A DNA stretch of 24,495 nucleotides from an uncultured Oscillospiraceae bacterium (lineage in GTDB: Bacteria; Bacillota; Clostridia; Oscillospirales; Acutalibacteraceae). The notes beneath the pieces are model-generated. The model was not told the DNA's origin. It made no database searches and worked only from the letters and a program-made list of their open reading frames with translations. The translations under genes were made by a program, and so were the position numbers. Each line of letters opens with the position of its first letter. Positions within the stretch are counted from its first letter, which is position 1. The stretch covers positions 1 through 24,495 of the forward strand of contig CABVAD010000001.1 of NCBI GenBank assembly GCA_902496265.1, given 5' to 3'. This document shows positions 6,390-12,541 of this stretch, piece by piece.

Positions 6390-6405
6390 GTTAGCAAAAG
6401 CTAAC
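6390..6405. promoter_or_regulatory. Iron-operon palindrome, site 1
   Basis: A perfect palindrome, GTTAGC-AAAA-GCTAAC. It lies 35 bp upstream of the -35 box of the feo promoter and is the most upstream of four matching sites around the feo genes. The repeat unit recalls the TTAG/CTAA arms of DtxR/IdeR-type metal-repressor boxes, but with different spacing; the regulator is inferred. Confidence 0.65.
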
Positions 6406-6439
6406 GCATCTGCCGTTTTGCCGAAATTGCAAAAAAGAG

Positions 6440-6468
6440 TTGACAAAACCTGTTATAATGAGTATTAT
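6440..6468 (+). promoter_or_regulatory. Promoter of the feo operon
   Basis: -35 TTGACA (6440-6445) and -10 TATTAT (6463-6468) are separated by 17 bp. A second TATAAT lies too close (8 bp) to the -35 to be used with it. The start would be near 6475, directly at palindrome site 2, so binding there should block initiation. Confidence 0.75.
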
Positions 6469-6476
6469 ATTATGTG

Positions 6477-6492
6477 GTTAGCAACAGCTAAC
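6477..6492. promoter_or_regulatory. Iron-operon palindrome, site 2, at the start point
   Basis: GTTAGC-AACA-GCTAAC, extended to 18 bp by a flanking G/C pair (6476, 6493). It starts 8 bp after the -10 box, so it overlies the expected transcription start, the usual place for a repressor site. Confidence 0.75.
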
Positions 6493-6510
6493 CTTAATTT
6501 GCACTTTACA

Positions 6511-6526
6511 GTTAGCCTTTGCTAAT
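6511..6526. promoter_or_regulatory. Iron-operon palindrome, site 3, next to the ribosome site
   Basis: GTTAGC-CTTT-GCTAAT, with 5 of 6 matches in the second arm. It begins 34 bp after site 2, about three helical turns, and lies 1 bp before the AAGGAGG ribosome site of the first feoA. Confidence 0.65.
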
Positions 6527-6541
6527 CAAGGAGGAAAATTT

Positions 6542-6769
6542 ATGCCGCTGACATACGCCGCCATCGGCGAGGCGCTTATTATCAAGAAAATAGGAGGCGG
6601 AGACGAGTTGAAAAGACACCTTGAAAGCCTCGGCTTCGCGGTCGGCGGAGAGGTTCGTATCATAAACGTCATAGGCGGAAATATTATCGTAAGCGTAAAA
6701 GAAACGCGGGTTGCGATAAGCCGCGAAACGGCACAGAGGATAATAATTCAGGAGGAGGGAAATAAATGA
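6542..6769 (+). CDS. feoA: FeoA-type ferrous iron transport accessory protein (first copy)
   Basis: A 75-residue protein made of a single FeoA (SH3-like) domain. FeoA proteins are small cytosolic partners of the FeoB ferrous iron permease. The segment ELKRHLESLGFAVGGEVRIINV (about residues 20-41) has the hydrophobic-LGF-x-x-G-x-x-V signature of the fold, followed by the beta-rich GGNIIVSVKETRVAISRETA half. A strong AAGGAGG lies 7 nt before ATG. It overlaps the second feoA by 4 nt (ATGA). It is more diverged from classical FeoA than the second copy. Confidence 0.85.
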   Translation: MPLTYAAIGEALIIKKIGGGDELKRHLESLGFAVGGEVRIINVIGGNIIVSVKETRVAISRETAQRIIIQEEGNK

Positions 6770-6987
6770 AAACCTTAAAGCAGGCCGCGGTCGGCGAAAC
6801 CGTAAGGGTCGTAAGGCTTAACGGAGCGGGCGCGGTAAAACGCAGAATTATGGATATGGGAATTACCAAGGGAGCGGAAATACATATCCGCAAAACCGCG
6901 CCCTTGGGCGACCCGATTGAGGTTACCGTGCGCGGATATGAGCTGTCGCTCAGAAAAGCGGACGCCGAAATAATAGAGGTTGAATAA
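6766..6987 (+). CDS. feoA: FeoA-type ferrous iron transport accessory protein (second copy)
   Basis: A 73-residue FeoA domain protein. The sequence VKRRIMDMGITKGAEIHIRKTA (about residues 25-46) followed by PLGDPIEVTVRGYELSLRKADA is the classical FeoA pattern (RRLxDMGxTxGxxVxVxxxAPxGDPxxxxVRGxxLxLRxxEA). It is thought to bind or regulate FeoB at the inner membrane face. Its start overlaps the previous gene by 4 nt and has a GGAGGAGGG binding site. Two FeoA copies before one FeoB is a common clostridial layout; they may have split roles, but the sequence does not show which. Confidence 0.92.
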   Translation: MKTLKQAAVGETVRVVRLNGAGAVKRRIMDMGITKGAEIHIRKTAPLGDPIEVTVRGYELSLRKADAEIIEVE

Positions 6988-6991
6988 GCTT

Positions 6992-7012
6992 TGGGGGCGA
7001 CCCCATATTTTT
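6992..7012 (+). promoter_or_regulatory. Short intercistronic hairpin between feoA and feoB
   Basis: TGGGG (6992-6996) and CCCCA (7001-7005) form a 5-bp stem closed by GCGA, a GNRA-type tetraloop, followed by TATTTTT. It could act as a weak attenuator or RNA-stability element that sets FeoA above FeoB. It is too short to be called a full terminator. Confidence 0.45.
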
Positions 7013-7022
7013 AGGCTATTAA

Positions 7023-7038
7023 GTTAGCATAAGCTAAC
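7023..7038. promoter_or_regulatory. Iron-operon palindrome, site 4, before feoB
   Basis: GTTAGC-ATAA-GCTAAC, a perfect copy of the palindrome placed inside the operon, 8 bp before the ribosome site of feoB. A preceding TATTAA (7017-7022) has no suitable -35, so a separate feoB promoter is not supported. It may be a roadblock site. Confidence 0.65.
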
Positions 7039-7057
7039 ACAATGAAAGGAAATGGAT

Positions 7058-9469
7058 ATGGATATAAAAATAGCTTTGGCGGGCAATCCAAACTGCGGAA
7101 AGACCACCCTTTTCAACGCGCTCACAGGCTCAAATCAATTTGTCGGCAACTGGCCGGGTGTTACAGTCGAGAAAAAGGAGGGCAGGCTTAAAGGCTTTGA
7201 CGGCGTTACCGTCGTGGATTTGCCGGGTATTTACTCCCTTTCACCCTACACCCTCGAAGAGGTGGTGGCGAGAAATTACCTTACAGAGCAACAGCCCGAC
7301 GTGATACTTAACGTAATAGACGGCACTAACCTTGAAAGAAACCTTTATCTCACCACCCAGCTCGCCGAGCTTGGGATTCCTTTGGTTATTGCGATAAATA
7401 TGACCGACGTTGTAAGAAAAAACGGCGATAAGATAGATACCGCGGAGCTTTCACGGCGGCTTAATTTAAAAATTGTTGAAATATCGGCGCTTAAGGGTAC
7501 GGGTATAGCCGAAGCCGCACAGGCGGCGGCGGACGCGGCAAAGGAGCAAAAGCCTACCCCGCCGCACACCTTTTCGGGACCTGTCGAGCACGCCCTCGCC
7601 CATATTGAGGAGGCGGCTTTGCATAATTATCCTCTTTCAAATCAGCGTTGGTACGCCGTTAAAATCTTTGAGCGCGACCCAAAGGTTTTAGAGCGCCTTA
7701 ATATTGAGGAAAATGTGCTTTTGCACATTGAAAACGACATAAAGGCGGCGGAAAAGGAATGTGACGACGACGCGGAAAGCATAATCACCAACGAACGCTA
7801 CATATATATCGCCTCTTTATTAAAGGGCTGTTACAGGAAAAAATCCGCGGGCAGACTCACATTCTCGGATAAAATTGACAGGGTGGTTACCAACCGCTTT
7901 GCCGCACTGCCTATTTTTGCGGCGGTTATGTTTTTGGTTTATTACATATCGGTTTCGACGGTCGGCACGGTTGCGACCGACTGGGCAAACGACGGCGTGT
8001 TCGGCGACGGCTGGCACCTTTTCGGGATAGGTACGAACAGCTATAACGAGGCTATGGACAGCTTCGCCGCCGAGAACATTTTTACAGCCGAGGTAAAAGC
8101 CGCGGTTGAAAACGCCGCCGCGGCGGGAACGGTGGGCGCTCAAGAGTTAAAGGCGGCGATAAATGACGGCAGCTTTGCCGATTTTGACGAGGCTTATTCT
8201 ACCTATGCCGATTCATTGGCAGAGGCGGGCTTTGATATTTCCGAGACGGTTGATAAGGCTCTTGAAGCAGAAGATGTCCCGCAGACCGAAAGCTACGGGG
8301 TGTGGATACCCGGTATTCCCGTGCTTGCCGAAAAGGGGCTTGACGCACTAAACTGTGCCTACCCGCTTAAAAGCCTTGTGCTTGACGGCATTGTGGGCGG
8401 CGTGGGGGCTGTGCTGGGCTTTGTGCCGCAAATGCTTGTGCTGTTTATTTTCCTCGCATTCCTTGAAGCCTGCGGCTATATGGCGCGTATCGCCTTTGTG
8501 CTTGACAGGGTTTTCAGAAAATTCGGACTCTCGGGAAAATCCTTTATACCTATGCTTATCGGCACGGGCTGCGGAGTACCGGGGATTATGGCGTCGCGCA
8601 CCATCGAAAACGAGCGCGACCGCAGAATGACGGTTATGACCGCCACCTTTATCCCCTGCGGTGCAAAGCTTCCGATTATCGCGCTTATTTCGGCTTCGCT
8701 TTTCGGCGGCGCGTGGTGGGTAGCCCCCAGCGCCTACTTTGTGGGTATCGCGGCGGTTATTGTGTCGGGAATAATCCTTAAAAAGACAAAAATGTTCTCG
8801 GGCGACCCCGCGCCCTTTGTTATGGAACTGCCCGCCTATCATATGCCGACGCCCGGCAATATCCTGCGCAGTATGTGGGAGCGGGCAAGCTCCTTTATAA
8901 GGAAGGCGGGAACAATAATTCTTTTAGCGTCAATAGTTATCTGGGCGGGGTCGAGCTTCGGCGTTACCGACGGACATTTAGGATTTGGCACCGATACCGA
9001 GCTTGAAAACAGTCTTCTCGGAATAATAGGCGGCGCGGTCTGCAAAATCTTTGCACCCTTAGGCTTCGGAACGGTAAAGGCAACCGTCGCCACGGTTATG
9101 GGACTTGTCGCTAAGGAGGAGGTTGTCGGCGTGTTCGGCGTGCTTGACTTTGAGGGTATGACCCGCCTATCTGCCTATTCCTTCCTTATTTTCAATCTGC
9201 TCTGCGCCCCCTGCTTTGCCGCTATGGGTGCCATAAAGCGCGAAATGAACAGCGGAAAATGGACCGCCTTTGCTATCGGTTATCAGTGCGCCTTTGCATA
9301 CGCCGTGTCGCTTATCGTTTATCAGATTGGCTCGGCGGTTACGGGAAATATTAATATTTTCGAGTTTATCTTTGCTTTGGCGGTTTTGGGGGTAATGCTT
9401 TACTTCCTTTTAAGACCCGCGAAAAAAAACGGTCGGCTTCCGCAGATTTCGGCGGTTAAAGCGAATTAG
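7058..9469 (+). CDS. feoB: Ferrous iron transporter FeoB
   Basis: An 803-residue GTP-driven Fe(II) permease. The N-terminal G domain shows GNPNCGKT (G1, residues 9-16), DLPG (G3, 54-57), NMTD (G4, 114-117) and SALKG (G5, 143-147). A helical GDI domain follows, then the membrane domain from about residue 283. Gate motifs are present: IGTGCGVPGIMASRTI, TFIPCGAKLPI and LLCAPCFAAMGAIKRE. Between the first two membrane segments is an unusually long, Ala/Glu-rich loop (about residues 303-435), where E. coli FeoB has a much shorter one. An in-frame ATG two codons earlier (7052) sits only 1 nt from the AAAGGA binding site; ATG 7058 has the better spacing. The gene is followed 12 nt later by the Cys-rich peptide gene. 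Confidence 0.97.
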   Translation: MDIKIALAGNPNCGKTTLFNALTGSNQFVGNWPGVTVEKKEGRLKGFDGVTVVDLPGIYSLSPYTLEEVVARNYLTEQQPDVILNVIDGTNLERNLYLTTQLAELGIPLVIAINMTDVVRKNGDKIDTAELSRRLNLKIVEISALKGTGIAEAAQAAADAAKEQKPTPPHTFSGPVEHALAHIEEAALHNYPLSNQRWYAVKIFERDPKVLERLNIEENVLLHIENDIKAAEKECDDDAESIITNERYIYIASLLKGCYRKKSAGRLTFSDKIDRVVTNRFAALPIFAAVMFLVYYISVSTVGTVATDWANDGVFGDGWHLFGIGTNSYNEAMDSFAAENIFTAEVKAAVENAAAAGTVGAQELKAAINDGSFADFDEAYSTYADSLAEAGFDISETVDKALEAEDVPQTESYGVWIPGIPVLAEKGLDALNCAYPLKSLVLDGIVGGVGAVLGFVPQMLVLFIFLAFLEACGYMARIAFVLDRVFRKFGLSGKSFIPMLIGTGCGVPGIMASRTIENERDRRMTVMTATFIPCGAKLPIIALISASLFGGAWWVAPSAYFVGIAAVIVSGIILKKTKMFSGDPAPFVMELPAYHMPTPGNILRSMWERASSFIRKAGTIILLASIVIWAGSSFGVTDGHLGFGTDTELENSLLGIIGGAVCKIFAPLGFGTVKATVATVMGLVAKEEVVGVFGVLDFEGMTRLSAYSFLIFNLLCAPCFAAMGAIKREMNSGKWTAFAIGYQCAFAYAVSLIVYQIGSAVTGNINIFEFIFALAVLGVMLYFLLRPAKKNGRLPQISAVKAN

Positions 9470-9481
9470 GGAGGGAAACGT

Positions 9482-9658
9482 ATGCTTTCGTGGTTTTCTG
9501 AAAATATAGGAACAATAATTGTCGCGCTTGCCGTTGCGGCGGCAGCGGCGGCGATTATCATAAAAGCGGTTAAAAACCGAAAAATCGGCAAAAGCTCCTG
9601 CGGCTGTGGCTGCAGCTGTTGCCCGATGGAAGGCAAATGCGGCGCGGATAAGCATTAG
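9482..9658 (+). CDS. FeoB-associated Cys-rich membrane protein
   Basis: A 58-residue protein with one N-terminal membrane span (about residues 8-30, Ala/Ile-rich), a basic stretch (KAVKNRKIGK) and a Cys-rich tail SSCGCGCSCCPMEGKC. Six Cys fall in about 14 residues, suited to binding iron or another metal at the membrane. This layout matches the FeoB-associated Cys-rich membrane protein family, which sits after feoB in many Firmicutes and is often compared to E. coli FeoC in position but not in sequence. ATG has a GGGAGGG binding site 5 nt upstream, overlapping the feoB stop region. Its exact role is not established. No convincing terminator follows. Confidence 0.88.
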   Translation: MLSWFSENIGTIIVALAVAAAAAAIIIKAVKNRKIGKSSCGCGCSCCPMEGKCGADKH

Positions 9659-9688
9659 AGATTATACATAGCGCGCAAGTCTCCGCTT

Positions 9689-9712
9689 TCTGATATCTGA
9701 TATCTAAAATCT
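9689..9712. repeat. Short heptamer repeat array (AGATATC type)
   Basis: Read on the minus strand, four successive 7-mers each start with AGA: AGATTTT, AGATATC, AGATATC, then AGA at the end. It sits just before the galT -35 box. A second array of the same layout but different heptamer lies at 22326-22346. Confidence 0.6.
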
Positions 9713-9714
9713 GA

Positions 9715-9743
9715 TTGACAGCACACCGTAAAATAGATATAAT
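9715..9743 (+). promoter_or_regulatory. Perfect consensus promoter of galT
   Basis: TTGACA (9715-9720), 17-bp spacer, TATAAT (9738-9743): a 12/12 match. Start near 9750, leaving a leader of only about 16 nt before ATG 9766. The fully consensus boxes suggest that control, if any, is by repression. Confidence 0.88.
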
Positions 9744-9761
9744 TTAAAATGGGACGGTGTG
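9722..9761. promoter_or_regulatory. Inverted repeat bracketing the galT -10 box
   Basis: CACACCGT (9722-9729) and ACGGTGTG (9754-9761) are perfect 8-bp inverted arms 24 bp apart. One arm lies in the promoter spacer and the other at about +5 to +12, over the ribosome site. The left arm is not transcribed, so this is a DNA signal, possibly a split operator, not an mRNA hairpin. The regulator is unknown. Confidence 0.5.
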
Positions 9762-9765
9762 ATAA

Positions 9766-11256
9766 ATGATTGATAAAAGTATTAAAAAGCTTGTCTGCTA
9801 CGGAATGGAAAAAGGTCTGTTCACCGAGCGGGACAGAATTTATGTAACAAACCGTATTCTTGAAATTTTAAATTTGGACGAATACGGCTGTGAAGAAGAG
9901 TTTACCGACGTAAATCTTGAGGAAACCTTAAAGGAGCTGCTTGATTTCGCGGTGGAAAAGGGGCTTATAGAGGACAGTATCGTTCACCGCGATTTGTTTG
10001 ATACAAGGCTTATGGGGGCAATGATGCCCCGCCCCTCCGAGGTCACCGAACGCTTTAATGAGCTTTATAATGAGTCACCCAAGGCGGCAACCGATTATTT
10101 TTACCGACTTAGCTGTGACAGCGATTACATAAGGCGTTACCGCGTGGAAAAGGACATAAAATGGGTCACGGTAACCGAATACGGCGACCTTGACATTACA
10201 ATAAATCTTTCAAAGCCCGAAAAAGACCCCAAGGCGATAGCCGCGGCAAAGAACGCGCCGCAGGCGGGCTACCCTAAATGTATGCTCTGCCGCGAGTGCG
10301 AGGGCTACGCGGGCAGGCTTAACTTCCCCGCAAGGCAGAATCACAGGGTTATCCCGGTTAAAATTAACAACAGCGACTGGTGCTTCCAGTATTCGCCCTA
10401 TGTTTACTACAACGAGCATTGCATAGTATTTAACGCTAAGCACACCCCTATGGCGATAAACCGCGACACCTTTAAAAAGCTGCTCGATTTTGTAAAGCAG
10501 TTCCCGCATTATTTTGTCGGCTCTAACGCCGATTTGCCGATTGTGGGCGGCTCTATTTTAAGCCACGACCATTTTCAGGGCGGCAATTACACCTTTGCTA
10601 TGGCAAAGGCGGCGGTTGAGTATCCCCTTTCCTTTGAGGGCTTTAATGATGTTGAGGCGGGTATTTTAAAGTGGCCAATGTCGGTTATAAGGCTTTCCTC
10701 GCCCGATACCGACCGCCTTATTGAGCTTGCCGACAAGATTTTAAAGACCTGGCGCGGCTATACAGACGAGTCGGCGTTTATATTCGCCGAAACAGACGGC
10801 GAGCCGCACAACACCATAACGCCGATTGCCCGCAAAAAGGGGGAGAGTTTTGAGCTTGATTTGGTGCTTCGCAACAATATAACCACTAAAGAGCACCCGC
10901 TTGGCGTATATCACCCGCACAAGGAGCTGCACCATATCAAAAAGGAAAATATCGGGCTTATTGAGGTTATGGGGCTGGCCGTCCTTCCCGCCCGCCTTAA
11001 AAACGAGATGGCGTTGCTCGAAGAGGCTATACTCGAAAACAGGGATATTAAAAATGACGGGGTGCTCTCAAAGCATTATGACTGGGCGGAGGAAATAAAG
11101 AATAAATATCCTCTTATTACAAGGGAAAATATCGGTAAAATCATAAAGGACGAAATCGGTCTTGTATTTGCAAAGGTGCTTGAGCACGCGGGCGTGTATA
11201 AGCGCACACCCGAGGGCATTCGAGCCTTTAAGAAATTTGCGGAGAGCGTAAAATAA
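9766..11256 (+). CDS. galT: UDP-glucose--hexose-1-phosphate uridylyltransferase, Gram-positive type
   Basis: A 496-residue GalT of the long, Gram-positive type (class 2). It transfers UMP between UDP-glucose and galactose-1-phosphate in the Leloir pathway. The family N-terminus (KKLVCYGMEKGLFTERDRIY) is clear, as is RLMGAMMPRPSEV. The segment GGSILSHDHFQGG (residues 263-275) carries the active-site His pair equivalent, and GVYHPHKELHHIKKENIGLIE (about 380-400) is the second signature. Length matches the class (about 490-510). No galK or galE is in the window, so it is separated from the rest of the Leloir set. Its stop overlaps the start of the permease gene by 1 nt (TAATG), so they are probably co-translated. 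Confidence 0.95.
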   Translation: MIDKSIKKLVCYGMEKGLFTERDRIYVTNRILEILNLDEYGCEEEFTDVNLEETLKELLDFAVEKGLIEDSIVHRDLFDTRLMGAMMPRPSEVTERFNELYNESPKAATDYFYRLSCDSDYIRRYRVEKDIKWVTVTEYGDLDITINLSKPEKDPKAIAAAKNAPQAGYPKCMLCRECEGYAGRLNFPARQNHRVIPVKINNSDWCFQYSPYVYYNEHCIVFNAKHTPMAINRDTFKKLLDFVKQFPHYFVGSNADLPIVGGSILSHDHFQGGNYTFAMAKAAVEYPLSFEGFNDVEAGILKWPMSVIRLSSPDTDRLIELADKILKTWRGYTDESAFIFAETDGEPHNTITPIARKKGESFELDLVLRNNITTKEHPLGVYHPHKELHHIKKENIGLIEVMGLAVLPARLKNEMALLEEAILENRDIKNDGVLSKHYDWAEEIKNKYPLITRENIGKIIKDEIGLVFAKVLEHAGVYKRTPEGIRAFKKFAESVK

Positions 11257-12173
11257 TGTTTGCAACCGTTTTTTCGCAGGTTATGATTCTTATGCTGATG
11301 ATAGCGACAGGCTTTGTCGCGGCTAAGGCAAAAATAATGACCGCCGAGGGCGCGCGTTGCTGTACCGACATTGCCCTTGTCATCGTCACCCCCTGCGTTA
11401 TCATAAAATCCCTTATCCGCGAGTACAGCCGCGAGCTTATGAAGTCCCTTGCCTTTGCGTTTGCCGTCACCCTGCTTGTTCAGGTGTTTATGATACTTTT
11501 AAGCTATTTGATTCTTCATTCAAAGGATAAGGCGCGGGAGCGCGTACTGCGCTTCGGCACAATTTTTGCCAACTGCGGCTTTATGTCGCTTCCGCTCCAG
11601 CAGGTAATCTTAGGGGCGGACGGCACCCTCTACGGCTCGGCTTATATTATAATGTTCAATCTTGTCATCTGGAGCTACGGCGTTTTCCTTATAAGCGGGG
11701 ACAAAAGGTACATTAAACCGAAAAAGCTGTTCATAAACCCGGGGATTATAGGGCTTACGATAGGGCTTGTGATTTTTGTTTTCTCGATTCCCATACCGAA
11801 AATTCTATATTCCACAATCGACTATATTTCGGCTATCTACACCCCTCTGCCGATGCTTATTATCGGCTACCACTTGGCACAGAACAGCCTTGTAACCGCC
11901 CTTAAGGACGCAAAGTGCCTGTTTGCGGTCTTGCTCAGAATGATAGTCTATCCCCTCGCGGTGCTCGGAGCTTTATATCTTTTGGGAGTAAGGGGAACTC
12001 TGCTTGTTTCGGTGATTATTTCGGTCAGCGCGCCTGTTGCGGCGATTACGACTATGTTCTCCTCAAAATACGGGGCGGATACGCCGCTTTCGGTGGATAT
12101 GGTTTCCTTAAGCACGGTCGCCGCGGCGGTCACAATGCCGCTTGTTATCACTTTGGCACAGCTTTTGGCCTGA
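11256..12173 (+). CDS. AEC family transporter (auxin-efflux-carrier/malate-permease-like)
   Basis: A 305-residue membrane protein with about ten predicted spans in two halves, typical of the AEC family. Family marks include the start QVMILMLMIATGFVAAKAKIMT, the TLFANCGF-type signature (here TIFANCGFMSLPL, about residues 102-114), NPGIIGLTIGLVIF in the middle, and the C-terminal SAPVAAITTMFSSKYGAD. Known bacterial members export or import malate or other small organic anions; the substrate cannot be read from sequence. It is translationally coupled to galT, which suggests shared expression but not a clear shared pathway. No clear terminator precedes the rpmB promoter that follows. Confidence 0.88.
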   Translation: MFATVFSQVMILMLMIATGFVAAKAKIMTAEGARCCTDIALVIVTPCVIIKSLIREYSRELMKSLAFAFAVTLLVQVFMILLSYLILHSKDKARERVLRFGTIFANCGFMSLPLQQVILGADGTLYGSAYIIMFNLVIWSYGVFLISGDKRYIKPKKLFINPGIIGLTIGLVIFVFSIPIPKILYSTIDYISAIYTPLPMLIIGYHLAQNSLVTALKDAKCLFAVLLRMIVYPLAVLGALYLLGVRGTLLVSVIISVSAPVAAITTMFSSKYGADTPLSVDMVSLSTVAAAVTMPLVITLAQLLA

Positions 12174-12187
12174 TTGTAAAAAAACAC

Positions 12188-12216
12188 TTGATTTTTCCCG
12201 CGCGGTATGCTATTAT
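12188..12216 (+). promoter_or_regulatory. Promoter of rpmB
   Basis: -35 TTGATT (12188-12193), 17-bp spacer, -10 TATTAT (12211-12216). The start near 12223 gives a leader of about 50 nt, enough to hold the palindrome at 12234-12249. Confidence 0.7.
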
Positions 12217-12233
12217 AAGTGTTGCTATGTGGT

Positions 12234-12249
12234 TCGGTCGGACGACCGA
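12234..12249 (+). promoter_or_regulatory. Palindromic hairpin in the rpmB leader
   Basis: TCGGTCG-GA-CGACCGA, a perfect 7-bp inverted repeat with 2 nt between arms, lies in the transcribed leader, 7 nt before the AAGGAGG ribosome site (12257-12263). In RNA it would fold as a compact hairpin with a small loop. It could be a ribosomal-protein feedback site, a stability element or a DNA operator. Confidence 0.55.
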
Positions 12250-12271
12250 CAGAAAGAAGGAGGTGCAGACC

Positions 12272-12460
12272 ATGGCTAAATGTGATATCTGCAATAAGGA
12301 AATTGCTTTCGGAATTAAGGTTTCCCATTCTCACAGACGTTCCAACAGAACCTGGAAGCCCAACGTTAAAAAGGTTAAAGCAATAGTAAACGGTTCTCCG
12401 CGTCGTATCAATGTTTGCACCCGCTGCTTACGTTCGGGAAAGGTTACCAGAGCAATCTAA
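12272..12460 (+). CDS. rpmB: 50S ribosomal protein L28, zinc-binding form
   Basis: A 62-residue L28. It begins MAKCDICNKE and carries two CxxC pairs (Cys4/Cys7 and Cys49/Cys52), so this is the zinc-binding form, not a Cys-free, zinc-independent paralogue. The conserved core SHSHRRSNRTWKPNVKKVK is intact. AAGGAGG lies 8 nt before the ATG. The frame is open upstream into the previous gene, but the length, ribosome site and family start all fix ATG 12272. The gene stands alone with its own promoter and terminator, as is usual for rpmB in Firmicutes. Confidence 0.97.
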   Translation: MAKCDICNKEIAFGIKVSHSHRRSNRTWKPNVKKVKAIVNGSPRRINVCTRCLRSGKVTRAI

Positions 12461-12481
12461 AGTTTTGACTTGCAAAAATAA

Positions 12482-12508
12482 CCCTTAGCGGCTGCTAAGG
12501 GGTTTTTT
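12482..12508 (+). terminator. Terminator after rpmB
   Basis: CCCTTAGC (12482-12489) pairs perfectly with GCTAAGGG (12494-12501) around a GGCT loop, followed by GTTTTTT. Confidence 0.92.
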
Positions 12509-12541
12509 GTATATGCACTTTACAATTAGGAGGGGTTATTA

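Noticed and set aside
6440..6456. TTGACA followed by TATAAT only 8 bp later as the feo promoter
   Set aside because: The spacing is far too short for sigma-A; the TATTAT at 17 bp is the usable -10 box.
6299..6541. Metal-sensing riboswitch before the feo genes
   Set aside because: The leader after the predicted start is only about 65 nt and consists of two DNA-type palindromes; no larger fold or known riboswitch core is seen.
7820..8842. Long open frames on the minus strand opposite feoB
   Set aside because: Their composition (Arg/His/Lys-rich, no family resemblance, no ribosome sites) is that of shadows of the feoB codons.
9659..9690. Terminator after the FeoB-associated peptide gene
   Set aside because: AGCG/CGCT pairing is only 4 bp with a large loop and no real T-tract; not convincing.
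9689..9712. CRISPR-like array
   Set aside because: Units are only 7 bp, directly adjacent with no spacers, and no cas genes are in the window.
11915..12271. Upstream extension of the rpmB frame into the AEC permease gene
   Set aside because: L28 has its own promoter, AAGGAGG and conserved MAKCD start at 12272; the upstream stretch is the permease gene in another frame.
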